The notes below the pieces were generated by a model, which was not told the DNA's origin, searched no databases, and saw nothing but the letters and a program-made list of their open reading frames with translations. Of a DNA stretch of 52,503 bases, positions 7,530 through 15,892 are shown piece after piece. Origin of the DNA: CALIBK01 sp037444165 (GTDB taxonomy: Bacteria; Desulfobacterota; BSN033; UBA1163); contig JBBIMX010000009.1 of assembly GCA_037444165.1 (NCBI GenBank), forward strand, positions 1 through 52,503, in the 5' to 3' direction. Each line of letters begins with the position of its first letter. The first letter of the stretch is position 1. Made by a program: the position numbers and the translations under genes.

Positions 7530-7904
7530 CTATGCTTTTTCTAAGAATATTTTCTCCCCATCCTTCACCTTTCGGAAAACCTTGGGGTCTCCAGAGACTT
7601 TTCCAACCAAATTCACCGCACTGGCTGCTCGAATCTCGTCTCCCCGGCTCACAGGGGTTGGACCAAAAAAGATACAGAAGGCATGCCCTTCAGGCCAGTA
7701 TCCCAACTCCCCTTCTGAAACGAGCTCCCTTGACCCTGTTTCCAAACCGGCCTTCACAGGAATAGAAAAATAGATCTCCTCTCCCCAGGTATTTGCCCGA
7801 CCCTCTATGGGGAGGGCGTCCCAGATCAGTTGGGCAGTTTTCGAATCATTCAATTCTGCTTCCACATTGAGTTGACCGACTCGGATCTTAATCTTTCTTC
7901 CCAT
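7530..7904 (-). CDS. Cyclophilin-like fold protein (DUF369/TM1367 type)
   Basis: This 124-residue protein begins MGRKIKIRVG and contains TAQLIWDALP, EIYFSIPV and GYWPEGHAFCIFFGPTP. These are typical of the cyclophilin-like family represented by Thermotoga TM1367, a cyclophilin-fold protein without proven prolyl isomerase activity. The start at 7904 was chosen over the longer frame (7937) because AAGGAGAAGGGG directly precedes that ATG and the family N-terminus begins there. It overlaps by 17 bases the end of the upstream membrane-protein gene, so translation may be coupled. The biochemical function is unknown. Confidence 0.8.
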   Translation of the reverse strand: MGRKIKIRVGQLNVEAELNDSKTAQLIWDALPIEGRANTWGEEIYFSIPVKAGLETGSRELVSEGELGYWPEGHAFCIFFGPTPVSRGDEIRAASAVNLVGKVSGDPKVFRKVKDGEKIFLEKA

Positions 7905-8511
7905 CCCCTTCTCCTTTCTCAAGAGGACTGAATTCATCGTAAAGGGCTCTTTTCTCTCCCATCTCAGCGAAATGATTCGAATAGAAGAGGATCTCCCGAT
8001 CCATCTTATCCACTTCCCCTTTCATTGAAAAGAATCGATAGCTCTGCTCTTTTAGGAGAAAAAACCCTAATGCCACGATCACATAGTTAGAGAGTTCTCT
8101 CGTAAGAAGATAAAAAAACCGGGATGTAAGACCAAAGAAATAATAGGACTCGAAAAGAAGTCTAAAGCTATTGAGGATCAAGGCCAGGGTGAGGAATTGG
8201 AGGAAACGATTGGTCTTGGTGACATTTTTTAAAAGGATCTCCAGGTATTGATCATAAGTCCGTTTAAAATTTTTCCATCCATCAGAAAGGTTTCTAAGGA
8301 GCTCCCGGTAGGTTTGTTCATCCTCCCCATAAAGTTTCATTCGCACCTTAAGATCTTCTCGAAACAGGAGATAACGCCTGAAGGTTTCTTCCCTTTCAGA
8401 AAGAAGGGTGTGATTCTTCTTCACCCCTTGATAAAGGATCCATCCCACACCGATGAGCAATAGAAGGCTCACTCCTTCGTTCAATAATTTTATCCAGATG
8501 GCTTCTTCCAT
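7888..8511 (-). CDS. Integral membrane protein, function unknown
   Basis: This 207-residue protein has a hydrophobic segment near the N-terminus (VSLLLLIGVGWILY) and a charged central region rich in Arg/Glu. Two or more further hydrophobic stretches follow (FLQFLTLALILNSFRLLF, YVIVALGFFLL), and the tail is charged. I do not recognise a family. The ATG at 8511 is preferred over upstream codons because AAAGAAAGAAG precedes it and the upstream extension lies inside larB. It sits between larB and the cyclophilin-like gene in a tightly packed minus-strand trio. Confidence 0.65.
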   Translation of the reverse strand: MEEAIWIKLLNEGVSLLLLIGVGWILYQGVKKNHTLLSEREETFRRYLLFREDLKVRMKLYGEDEQTYRELLRNLSDGWKNFKRTYDQYLEILLKNVTKTNRFLQFLTLALILNSFRLLFESYYFFGLTSRFFYLLTRELSNYVIVALGFFLLKEQSYRFFSMKGEVDKMDREILFYSNHFAEMGEKRALYDEFSPLEKGEGDGKKD

Positions 8512-8521
8512 CTTCTTTCTT

Positions 8522-9271
8522 TTATATCTGATTGATGAGACTGGCCATATACCCAGCGCCGAATCCATTGTCAATATTGACGACTGCCACCCCCGCAGCA
8601 CAGGAATTCAACATGGAGAGAAGTGCGGCAATTCCACCGAAACTCGCTCCATATCCCACACTGGTGGGGACGGCAATGACAGGTTGACTCACCAGTCCAC
8701 CAACCACGCTTGGAAGCGCCCCCTCCATCCCTGCCACGACAATCAATACCCTTGCCTTCTCTAACTTCTCTCTTTCTAACAGGAGGCGATGAATTCCTGA
8801 AACTCCTACATCATAAAGAGTTTCGACACGATTTCCCATAAATCGAGCCGTAAGAGCTGCCTCTTCTGCTACAGGGATATCTGTCGTCCCTGCCGTAATG
8901 ACGAGGATCATCCCTTTTCCAGTGATTTCTACAGGGTGGGTAAGATAGGTGAGGACTCTCGAAAGGGGGTGATACTCACATTTTGGGAAGACGCTCCGGA
9001 TCGTTTTTGCCTTCTTCTCATCTAATCGTGTGACGAGGATATTCTGACCCTTCTCCTTCATTCGCTTCATAATGGAAAGGATCTGTTCCGAGGTCTTCCC
9101 TTCTCCCCAGATCACCTCTGGAAATCCTTTCCGGATAGACCGATGGTGATCCACCCGGGTATGGCCAAGGTCTTCGAAGGGTAGCGATTTTAATTGATGG
9201 ACGGCCTCTTCGATAGAGAGCCTCCCGAGTTTCACATTTTTGAGAAGGTTTTTTAGTTTTCGAACATTCAT
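8522..9271 (-). CDS. larB: LarB, pyridinium-3,5-biscarboxylic acid mononucleotide synthase
   Basis: LarB carboxylates nicotinic acid adenine dinucleotide and releases AMP, the first step toward the nickel-pincer cofactor of lactate racemase-type enzymes. The 249-residue protein carries the PurE-like C-terminal half with ITAGTTDIPVAEEAA and VVAGMEGALPSVVGGL, a hallmark of the family. Its N-terminus (VDHHRSIRKGFPEVIWGEGKT) is also typical. No larC, larE or larA homologue is in the window, so the rest of the pathway would be elsewhere. It lies 105 bases downstream of leuD. The Shine-Dalgarno sequence is weak. Confidence 0.93.
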   Translation of the reverse strand: MNVRKLKNLLKNVKLGRLSIEEAVHQLKSLPFEDLGHTRVDHHRSIRKGFPEVIWGEGKTSEQILSIMKRMKEKGQNILVTRLDEKKAKTIRSVFPKCEYHPLSRVLTYLTHPVEITGKGMILVITAGTTDIPVAEEAALTARFMGNRVETLYDVGVSGIHRLLLEREKLEKARVLIVVAGMEGALPSVVGGLVSQPVIAVPTSVGYGASFGGIAALLSMLNSCAAGVAVVNIDNGFGAGYMASLINQI

Positions 9272-9327
9272 TTCAGGATGATAGGATAAATTCTATTCCG
9301 TCTCTCGACCAAAATCAACCGATCCTT

Positions 9328-9353
9328 GTAACCCCTCACTCAGATGGGGAAAA
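9328..9353 (+). repeat. Partial copy of the dispersed GTAATCCCTCAC repeat
   Basis: GTAACCCCTCAC at 9328-9339 differs at one base from the terminal motif of the repeat family and continues with T-CAGATGGGGAA. This parallels the complement of the copy at 1-53 (T-GAAGTGGGGAA). It lies between leuD and larB. Only one arm is visible. Confidence 0.45.
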
Positions 9354-9356
9354 GAC

Positions 9357-9373
9357 AGGGATGACTGATCCCT
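9357..9373 (-). terminator. Possible terminator after leuD
   Basis: A 6-bp hairpin AGGGAT-cagtc-ATCCCT begins 4 bases after the leuD stop and is followed on the minus strand by GTCTTTTCC. The U-tract is short, so termination before larB may be partial. Confidence 0.35.
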
Positions 9374-9376
9374 ATT

Positions 9377-9880
9377 CTATTTTTTTCGTTTGGCCATTTT
9401 TTTTCGGAGGTGGGGGATCAGGCCTCCGTCTCGAAGGAGCTCTTGGATAAAGGAGGGGATTGGCTTCGAGAGAAATCTTCTCTTCTTCGTGAGATCATAG
9501 ATCTCTCCTGTCGAAAGATCCACTCGAACTCGATCTCCTTCTTCAATGACCTCAGAAGCCTCTGGAGATTCAAGGAGGGGGAGACCAATGTTGAAGGCAT
9601 TTCTGAAAAAGATTCGAGCAAAACTTTTGGCAATGACACAGGAGATTCCGGCTGCCTTAAGGGCAAGGGGGGCATGCTCCCTCGAAGAACCACAGCCAAA
9701 ATTCTTTCCGGCTAAAAGAATATCGCCCCTCTTCACTTCCCCGGGAAAGGAAGGCCTTTCTCCCTCCATCACATGCTTTGCCAGTTCTTTTGGGTCGGAT
9801 TGATTTAGATATCTCGCAGGAATGATCGCATCCGTATCGACATCTGAACCAAATTTCCAGACCCTTCCTTCGAATCTCAT
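9377..9880 (-). CDS. leuD: 3-isopropylmalate dehydratase small subunit
   Basis: This 167-residue small (swivel) subunit of isopropylmalate isomerase contains GKNFGCGSSREHAPLAL, the substrate-binding loop. It also has the N-terminal FGSDVDTDAIIPARYL. With LeuC it converts 2- to 3-isopropylmalate in leucine synthesis. The short form without extra extensions matches the archaeal/anaerobe-type LeuCD pair. AAAGGAGGG upstream of ATG 9880 sets the start. It is 11 bases downstream of leuC, in the order leuA-leuC-leuD. Confidence 0.96.
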   Translation of the reverse strand: MRFEGRVWKFGSDVDTDAIIPARYLNQSDPKELAKHVMEGERPSFPGEVKRGDILLAGKNFGCGSSREHAPLALKAAGISCVIAKSFARIFFRNAFNIGLPLLESPEASEVIEEGDRVRVDLSTGEIYDLTKKRRFLSKPIPSFIQELLRDGGLIPHLRKKMAKRKK

Positions 9881-9891
9881 CTTCCCTCCTT

Positions 9892-11178
9892 TTAAGTTTT
9901 CCTTTTTATCACCTCATCGGGATGGCAGATCCTTCCTTTCACTGCACTTGCAGCCGCTACGGCAGGGCCTGAGAGATAGATCTCACTTTCGGGATGCCCC
10001 ATCCTTCCTCGAAAATTACGATTCGTGGTCGCCAAAGCCCTCTCTCCTGCTGCTAAGATACCCATATAACCCCCAAGGCAGGGTCCACAGGTAGGAGGGC
10101 TGACCACGGCTCCAGAGGATAAAAAGACCTCGATGAGGCCTTCCTTTAATGCCTGTCGGTAAATGTCCTGAGTCGCTGGAATGATGATCAGTCTTAATGT
10201 TGAGGCTACCTTTTTACCTTTCAAAATCTTTGCCGCAATCCGGAGATCCTCGAGATGACCGTTCGTGCACGAACCAATGACCACCTGATCGATCTCCACC
10301 TTTCCCACCTCTCTCACATCCTTCACATTGGAAGGAAGATGGGGAAGGGCTACCTGGGGATGAATCTTTGAGACGTCGAACTCTAAGATCTGTTCATAGC
10401 GGGCATTCGGATCACTCCTAAAGAGGCGATAAGATCTTTGGGCCCTTCCCTTGATGAACTGAAGGGTCACCTCGTCCGGTTCCATCACTCCGTTCTTCCC
10501 CCCTGCCTCGATGACCATGTTCGCCATGGTGAAACGACTCGCCATGGAGAGCTGGCGAATGGCTTCCCCTGAAAATTCCATCGCTCGATAAAGGGCCCCA
10601 TCCACTCCTATGGCACCAATCGTAGCAAGGATCAGATCCTTTCCGCTCACCCAGGGTTGAAGTTTCCCATGGTAGACGAATTTTATTGTCTCTGGAACTC
10701 TGAGCCAGATCTCTCCGGTGGCCATGGCGGCACCCAGTTCAGTACTTCCTACCCCTGTGGAGAAGGCTCCAAGAGCCCCATAGGTACAGGTATGACTATC
10801 TGCCCCAATGACCACCTCTCCCGGAAGAACCAGCCCTTTCTCTGGAAGAAGGACATGCTCGATCCCGCATTGCCCAATCTCATAGTAATGGGAAAGACGT
10901 TGAACCTTTGCAAACTCCCTCATGGTCTTGCACTGCTCTGCCGAAGGGATATCCTTCGCAGGAGCGAAGTGGTCAGGAACCAGAACCACTCGATCTCTGT
11001 GAAAGACTCTTTTCGCACCTATCTCTTTAAAGGCCTGAATGGCAAGGGGAGCGGTAATGTCATTAGCCAAAACGAGATCGAGCCGAACCTTCAGGATCTC
11101 CCCTGGGGAAACCCATTTCCGGCGGGAATGGGAGGCCAGAAGTTTTTCGGTAAGGGTCATCGGGTGGCTCATCTTCAC
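9892..11178 (-). CDS. leuC: 3-isopropylmalate dehydratase large subunit
   Basis: This 428-residue aconitase-family subunit carries the cubane [4Fe-4S] ligands. One Cys lies in GSCTNG and two lie in CGPC; GADSHTCTYGALG is also present. With LeuD it isomerises isopropylmalate in the cytosol. The frame opens with GTG at 11178, overlapping the leuA stop by 4 bases; an in-frame ATG at 11172 is an equally plausible start. Homoaconitase is an alternative assignment for this subfamily, but leuA next door favours the leucine pathway. Confidence 0.95.
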   Translation of the reverse strand: MKMSHPMTLTEKLLASHSRRKWVSPGEILKVRLDLVLANDITAPLAIQAFKEIGAKRVFHRDRVVLVPDHFAPAKDIPSAEQCKTMREFAKVQRLSHYYEIGQCGIEHVLLPEKGLVLPGEVVIGADSHTCTYGALGAFSTGVGSTELGAAMATGEIWLRVPETIKFVYHGKLQPWVSGKDLILATIGAIGVDGALYRAMEFSGEAIRQLSMASRFTMANMVIEAGGKNGVMEPDEVTLQFIKGRAQRSYRLFRSDPNARYEQILEFDVSKIHPQVALPHLPSNVKDVREVGKVEIDQVVIGSCTNGHLEDLRIAAKILKGKKVASTLRLIIIPATQDIYRQALKEGLIEVFLSSGAVVSPPTCGPCLGGYMGILAAGERALATTNRNFRGRMGHPESEIYLSGPAVAAASAVKGRICHPDEVIKRKT

Positions 11179-12701
11179 ATCCCGGTCAGTTTCTTCTTTT
11201 TGAATTCCATTTTATTGAGGGCATTGATGTAGGCCTTGGCACTGGCTACAATGACGTCTGTATCTGCCCCCTGGCCAATGACCGTCTGTCCCCTCTCTTC
11301 CAATTTCACCGTCACCTCTCCCTGAGCCTCTGTTCCACTGGTAATGGCGTTGATAGCAAACTGAAGGAGTTTCGATCGGGTGCGGGTAATCTTCTTAATC
11401 GTCTTGAAGGTCGCATCGACCGGTCCATCTCCAAAGCCCGCCTCCTGAACAAGCCTCCCATCCACCTCCATCTGAACCGTAGCCGTAGGAACGGTCAGAT
11501 TTCCAGCCACCACATTGAGATAGACGAGTTTGAACCGTTTCGGGACTCGAAGGACTTCATCGACAACGATGGATTCAATGTCTTCATCGAAGATCTCTCG
11601 TTTTTTATCAGCGAGCTGTTTAAATCGTATGAAAGCCCGCTCAAGATCTCCTTCAGAGAGTTGATAACCCAGTTCCTTAAGCCTTTCCCTGAAGGCATGC
11701 CGTCCGGAGAGTTTCCCCAACACAATGGAACTTTTAGGAATTCCCACAGACTCCGGAGTCATAATTTCATAGGTCAGCTTCTCCTTCAAGATCCCATCCT
11801 GATGGATTCCCGATTGATGGGCAAAGGCATTGGCTCCAACCACTGCCTTGTTGGGCTGAATGGCCATCCCTGTAATTTTTGAAACCAACCGACTGGTCGA
11901 AAAGATCTGTCTGGTATTGACCTGGGTATGAAATTGGAAGAGGTCTTTCCGAGTCCTCAACGCCATCACGATCTCCTCCAGAGAGGCATTTCCAGCCCTT
12001 TCACCGATTCCATTAATGGTACATTCCACCTGTCTGGCGCCATTTTCAATGGCTGCGATGGAGTTGGCTACTGCCAATCCGAGATCATTGTGACAATGAA
12101 CACTGAGGGTGACCTTATCCACTCCTTTTACCTTCTCATGGATGGTCTTGATCAGTCTCCCAAACTCTGAAGGGATCGCATAGCCCACCGTGTCCGGAAC
12201 ATTGATCGTAGTAGCCCCTGCCTGAATGACCCTCGAGAAGACTTCGCAGAGAAAATCGATATCACTTCGGGTCGCATCCTCTGCTGAAAACTCAACATTT
12301 TCACAGAGCCGTTTGGCATATCTCACCGCCTTGACGGCTTCCCTTAAGACCTCTTCTCGAGACATCCGAAGTTTATACTTTAGATGAACATCGGAGGTGG
12401 CAATGAAGGTATGGATTCGTGGGCGGGTTGCAAATCTTACCGCTTCCCATGCCCTCTTAATGTCTGGAAGAGAGGTTCTGGCCAGGGCAGCCACTTCCGA
12501 TCGTTTGATCTTCTTTGCGATCTCTTTGACCGCTTCAAAATCTCCCTCTGAAGAAATGGGAAAACCGGCCTCAATGACATCCACCCTCAACTTCTCCAGC
12601 TGTTCGGCAATCCTCACCTTCTCAGCGACATTCATCGCTGCTCCTGGAGACTGTTCTCCATCTCGAAGGGTCGTATCAAAGATGATGACCTGTTTGCTCA
12701 T
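11175..12701 (-). CDS. leuA: 2-isopropylmalate synthase
   Basis: This enzyme condenses acetyl-CoA with 2-oxoisovalerate, the first committed step of leucine synthesis. The 508-residue protein has the DTTLRDGEQSPG motif near the N-terminus, the metal-binding SVHCHNDLG motif in the TIM barrel, and a C-terminal LeuA allosteric domain. That domain includes ATVQMEVDG and FGDGPVDATF, which implies leucine feedback inhibition. AGGAG upstream of ATG 12701 supports the start. It follows lpxK after 53 bases. leuB is not in the window. Confidence 0.97.
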   Translation of the reverse strand: MSKQVIIFDTTLRDGEQSPGAAMNVAEKVRIAEQLEKLRVDVIEAGFPISSEGDFEAVKEIAKKIKRSEVAALARTSLPDIKRAWEAVRFATRPRIHTFIATSDVHLKYKLRMSREEVLREAVKAVRYAKRLCENVEFSAEDATRSDIDFLCEVFSRVIQAGATTINVPDTVGYAIPSEFGRLIKTIHEKVKGVDKVTLSVHCHNDLGLAVANSIAAIENGARQVECTINGIGERAGNASLEEIVMALRTRKDLFQFHTQVNTRQIFSTSRLVSKITGMAIQPNKAVVGANAFAHQSGIHQDGILKEKLTYEIMTPESVGIPKSSIVLGKLSGRHAFRERLKELGYQLSEGDLERAFIRFKQLADKKREIFDEDIESIVVDEVLRVPKRFKLVYLNVVAGNLTVPTATVQMEVDGRLVQEAGFGDGPVDATFKTIKKITRTRSKLLQFAINAITSGTEAQGEVTVKLEERGQTVIGQGADTDVIVASAKAYINALNKMEFKKKKLTGM

Positions 12702-12754
12702 CTCTAAAAATTCTCCTCTTTTAAACTTTTAAAAAAAAATTATTAACCTATCTT

Positions 12755-13822
12755 TTAAAAAATTTCCAACACTCTCCTGTAAAACTCCTCTTCTTCCCAA
12801 ATCTTCACATCGATCCGCAGAGCCACAAAAGGCATGGAGTTGAGATGAGAGGGTATCAATTTAACCATGTCTTTCTCGGTGGTCACCAGGAAGTCCACCC
12901 CTCTGGCTTCTCTTCTGATCCTTTCTAAGTCCGAAGGGGAATAAAAATGGTGATCTGGAAAGGTCAGCTCTCCCTTGATTTCCACTCCCACCTCCTCGAG
13001 AAGGGAAGAGAACGTTTCGGGTCGGGCAATCCCTGAAAAGGCAAACACCCTCTTCCCTTTCATAAAAGAAAGCTCCTTGATCTCTCCATAGGGATTAATA
13101 AATTCGATCGGCTCATAGTGGCTATGGAAGATCTCAACCCGGGGGTGAACCTCCTTGAGTTTTGCCTCAAGGGAAAGAGAATCCTTTTTGTCTTTCACCT
13201 TGGTCAGAACGAAAAGATCGGCTCGTCGAAGAGCGCTAAGCGGTTCTCTGAGGATCCCCCTTGGAAGGAGATATCCATTGCCAAATCCAATGAGAGAATC
13301 GATGAGGAGGATATTAAGATCCCGATAAAGAGAAAGGTGTTGAAATCCATCATCAAGAAGAAATCCCTGAATCTTACTCTTTTGAAGGGCCATCAAGCCA
13401 TTCTTGAACCGATCCTTTCCCACAAGGACAGGAATCCCTTTCAGTCGATGAGCGATCAAATAGGCTTCATCCCCGGACTCTTCGGGGTGAAGAAGAATTC
13501 TCTCCCCATCGGTGACCAAAGGACTCCGACCTTTTTTCCTTCTATATCCCCTGCTGAGAATGGCTATGGAGATCCCTTTTTCACCCAGTTTCCTGGCCAT
13601 CTTTATCACCAGGGGCGTCTTTCCAGTCCCTCCAACGGTAATATTTCCAATGCTGATCACGGGACAGGGAAGTCTCCTCTGTTTTAAAAGGCCTGAGGAA
13701 TAGAGAAGCGTTCTCATCGAGACTCCCCATCCATAAGGAAGGGAGGCCAGATAAAGAGGAAAGAAAAGGGCCTTCTCTCCAAGAGAGTCACTCTTTCTGT
13801 AGAGAGGGCGATCTATTCGCAT
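12755..13822 (-). CDS. lpxK: Tetraacyldisaccharide 4'-kinase
   Basis: LpxK adds the 4'-phosphate to the lipid A disaccharide at the inner membrane. This 355-residue protein has the family P-loop SIGNITVGGTGKTP, the LSRGY motif shortly after it, and LLDDGFQHLSLYRDLNILLID, all characteristic. A hydrophobic N-terminal stretch (FFPLYLASLPYG) fits the membrane-anchored first helix of the family. It is the last lipid A gene in the run, 44 bases after waaA, and is followed by leuA. Confidence 0.96.
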   Translation of the reverse strand: MRIDRPLYRKSDSLGEKALFFPLYLASLPYGWGVSMRTLLYSSGLLKQRRLPCPVISIGNITVGGTGKTPLVIKMARKLGEKGISIAILSRGYRRKKGRSPLVTDGERILLHPEESGDEAYLIAHRLKGIPVLVGKDRFKNGLMALQKSKIQGFLLDDGFQHLSLYRDLNILLIDSLIGFGNGYLLPRGILREPLSALRRADLFVLTKVKDKKDSLSLEAKLKEVHPRVEIFHSHYEPIEFINPYGEIKELSFMKGKRVFAFSGIARPETFSSLLEEVGVEIKGELTFPDHHFYSPSDLERIRREARGVDFLVTTEKDMVKLIPSHLNSMPFVALRIDVKIWEEEEFYRRVLEIF

Positions 13823-13866
13823 TTTCGTAAGGCAGGGAGACTCAAATTTTTATAATGCTAATCTTT

Positions 13867-15150
13867 TTATCTTCCAAGCAAATAGGGTCGTATTTCATTC
13901 ATTGTTCTTTCGAGTGCGCCTCGATGGAGCTGGACGAACTCGTATCCCTTCTCGCCGATCTCCTTCCTCCTTTCCTCGTCTCTGAGAAGATGATCCAATT
14001 GAAAGGCAAGCTCTTGCTCACCGCTCACCTGAATTGCCCCTCCATGATCCACTAAACGCCTGGAGATCTCCATAAAATTGAACATGTATGGTCCAAAGAG
14101 GAGACATTTTTTAAAAAAGAGAGGCTCAAGGGGGTTGTGGCCTCCGATCGGAACCAGGCTGCCTCCGATAAAAACAATCGTTCCATACTGATAAAGCATT
14201 TTTAACTCCCCGAGGGTATCGAGGAGGATGACCTCCTCCCCCTCTTCTCCTTCTTTGACCTGAAGGGCTGTCTTCCTCACCCACGAAAGGCCTTCCCTTC
14301 TTAAGAGCCTCTCGACCTCTTCGAGTCGATCCAGATGGCGAGGGGCAAGAAGGAGACGAAGAGAAGGATGGCTCTTTTTAAGTCTTTTCAAAAGACGAAG
14401 AAGAATCTCCTCCTCTCCTGAATGGGTAGATCCAGCAATCAAAAGAGGATCGGATCCCCGAAAGAGAAAACGGCTGTTTTCATCCCCTCTTTTCTTTTCT
14501 AAGGTGGAAACGGTCTGATCAAATTTGAGATTCCCGGTCACGCGAATCTTTTCGAGGGGAGCCCCCATCTGTAGGATTCGCCTCTGATCCTCTTCTGTCT
14601 GCATTAAAAAGAGGGAGATGGAAAGAAGTGGGGTTTTGAATAAGGATTTTAAAAATCGATATTTTCCGAAAGATTTCTGCGAGATCCTTCCATTGAAAAG
14701 AACGAGGGGAATTCCTTTCTCCCCACAGAGGCGAAGAAGATTGGGCCAGAGTTCAGTTTCTCCAAGGAGTAAAAGGGAAGGAGAGAGACGACGAAAGGCC
14801 CTTTTAAGAATAAAGGGATGATCAAAGGGAAAGTAAAGAATCCCATCCACTCCTGAAAAATTTTTCCTTGCCATCTCCCTTCCCGCATGGGTCATCGTGG
14901 TGAGGATGATATGGGAAGAAGGAAACTCCTCCTTGATCTTTCTGATCAATGGAAGAGAGCAAAGAACTTCTCCCATAGAGGCGGCATGAACCCAGATGGG
15001 GCGAAGATGAGAAAAAAGGGGGTAAAAGGCCAACCTCTCTCTCAGGGATTCTCGAAGAGACCTTCGAAAGAGACTTTTCAGGAAGAGAGAAGGGAGATAG
15101 AGGAGGAGAAATAGAGTGAAGATCAAATTATAGAGACAGGATAGAATCAT
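13867..15150 (-). CDS. waaA: 3-deoxy-D-manno-octulosonic acid (Kdo) transferase
   Basis: This 427-residue GT30 glycosyltransferase transfers Kdo from CMP-Kdo to lipid IVA. It begins with a single N-terminal membrane anchor (about residues 1-25, LIFTLFLLLYLPSLF). The family motifs WVHAASMGEV, LTTMTHAGREMA, FNGRISQKS, AGSTHSGEE and GGHNPLEP are all present. Whether it adds one or more Kdo residues cannot be read. It lies between the DUF374 acyltransferase and lpxK in the lipid A operon. Confidence 0.96.
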   Translation of the reverse strand: MILSCLYNLIFTLFLLLYLPSLFLKSLFRRSLRESLRERLAFYPLFSHLRPIWVHAASMGEVLCSLPLIRKIKEEFPSSHIILTTMTHAGREMARKNFSGVDGILYFPFDHPFILKRAFRRLSPSLLLLGETELWPNLLRLCGEKGIPLVLFNGRISQKSFGKYRFLKSLFKTPLLSISLFLMQTEEDQRRILQMGAPLEKIRVTGNLKFDQTVSTLEKKRGDENSRFLFRGSDPLLIAGSTHSGEEEILLRLLKRLKKSHPSLRLLLAPRHLDRLEEVERLLRREGLSWVRKTALQVKEGEEGEEVILLDTLGELKMLYQYGTIVFIGGSLVPIGGHNPLEPLFFKKCLLFGPYMFNFMEISRRLVDHGGAIQVSGEQELAFQLDHLLRDEERRKEIGEKGYEFVQLHRGALERTMNEIRPYLLGR

Positions 15151-15172
15151 CGAAAGGGACCTTACTTCTCTC

Positions 15173-15892
15173 TCACCTATGGTGAAAATAATGGTCTGCC
15201 TCTTCGGTCAGTTCATTGAGGCGCCTCTCTAAAAGAGCTCTTCTTTCTTCAAGGTGGTCTCGATCTCCTTTAGGATCCACATAAATGGGTTCTCCCCAGA
15301 TAAAGATACCCTTTGAGAAAGGAATTGGAAGAAGGAAGCGATCCCAGGTCTTCATGATCTTTCTTTTAGAGGCACTGAAAGAGACCGGAAGGATAGGGGC
15401 TCCGGTCCTTCGGGCCAGTTCAATGACTCCCAATTGGACCCGTTCGGAGGGTCCTCTCGGTCCATCCGGAACAATGGCTACATCATAGCCTTCCCGAATG
15501 GCCCTGATCATCTCCTGAAGGGCGTGGCTTCCTCCCTTATGGGTGGAACCGAGGATCGGCATGAAACCAAATTTTTTAAAGGCTCGCCCCACGATCTGAC
15601 CGTCTCGATGAGGGGAGACTAAAAAACTCAACCTATTTCCTCTATAGACGACAGGCATCATGAGAAGTCGGCTATGCCAAAAGGCTCCAATAACAGGAAT
15701 TCTCTTCTTCCAGAAGGATTCGGGGATCTCTGAATGGAGGACCTCGAACCGCATGGTTTTCGCAAGGAGTCTAACGACCCAGTAGGCAAGCCATGGACCT
15801 AATTTTTCGACCAACCTTTTTTTGAGTCTCTTGATGGCTCTCTCTCCATCAATAGATCTTTTTCCCGTCCTTCCTCCAGACCCCCATCCCAT
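15173..15892 (-). CDS. DUF374 lysophospholipid/lipid A acyltransferase-like protein
   Basis: This 239-residue protein belongs to the DUF374 acyltransferase-like family. FWHSRLLMMP supplies the putative catalytic His, SPHRDGQIV follows, and VPDGPRGPSE is the donor/phosphate-binding motif. In Gram-negative genomes this gene often sits among lpx genes, and its product is thought to acylate a lipid A precursor or phospholipid; the substrate is not established. Its 5' end overlaps the 3' end of msbA by 44 bases and has no obvious Shine-Dalgarno sequence, so a start further in (for example TTG near residue 27) is possible. Confidence 0.85.
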   Translation of the reverse strand: MGWGSGGRTGKRSIDGERAIKRLKKRLVEKLGPWLAYWVVRLLAKTMRFEVLHSEIPESFWKKRIPVIGAFWHSRLLMMPVVYRGNRLSFLVSPHRDGQIVGRAFKKFGFMPILGSTHKGGSHALQEMIRAIREGYDVAIVPDGPRGPSERVQLGVIELARRTGAPILPVSFSASKRKIMKTWDRFLLPIPFSKGIFIWGEPIYVDPKGDRDHLEERRALLERRLNELTEEADHYFHHR

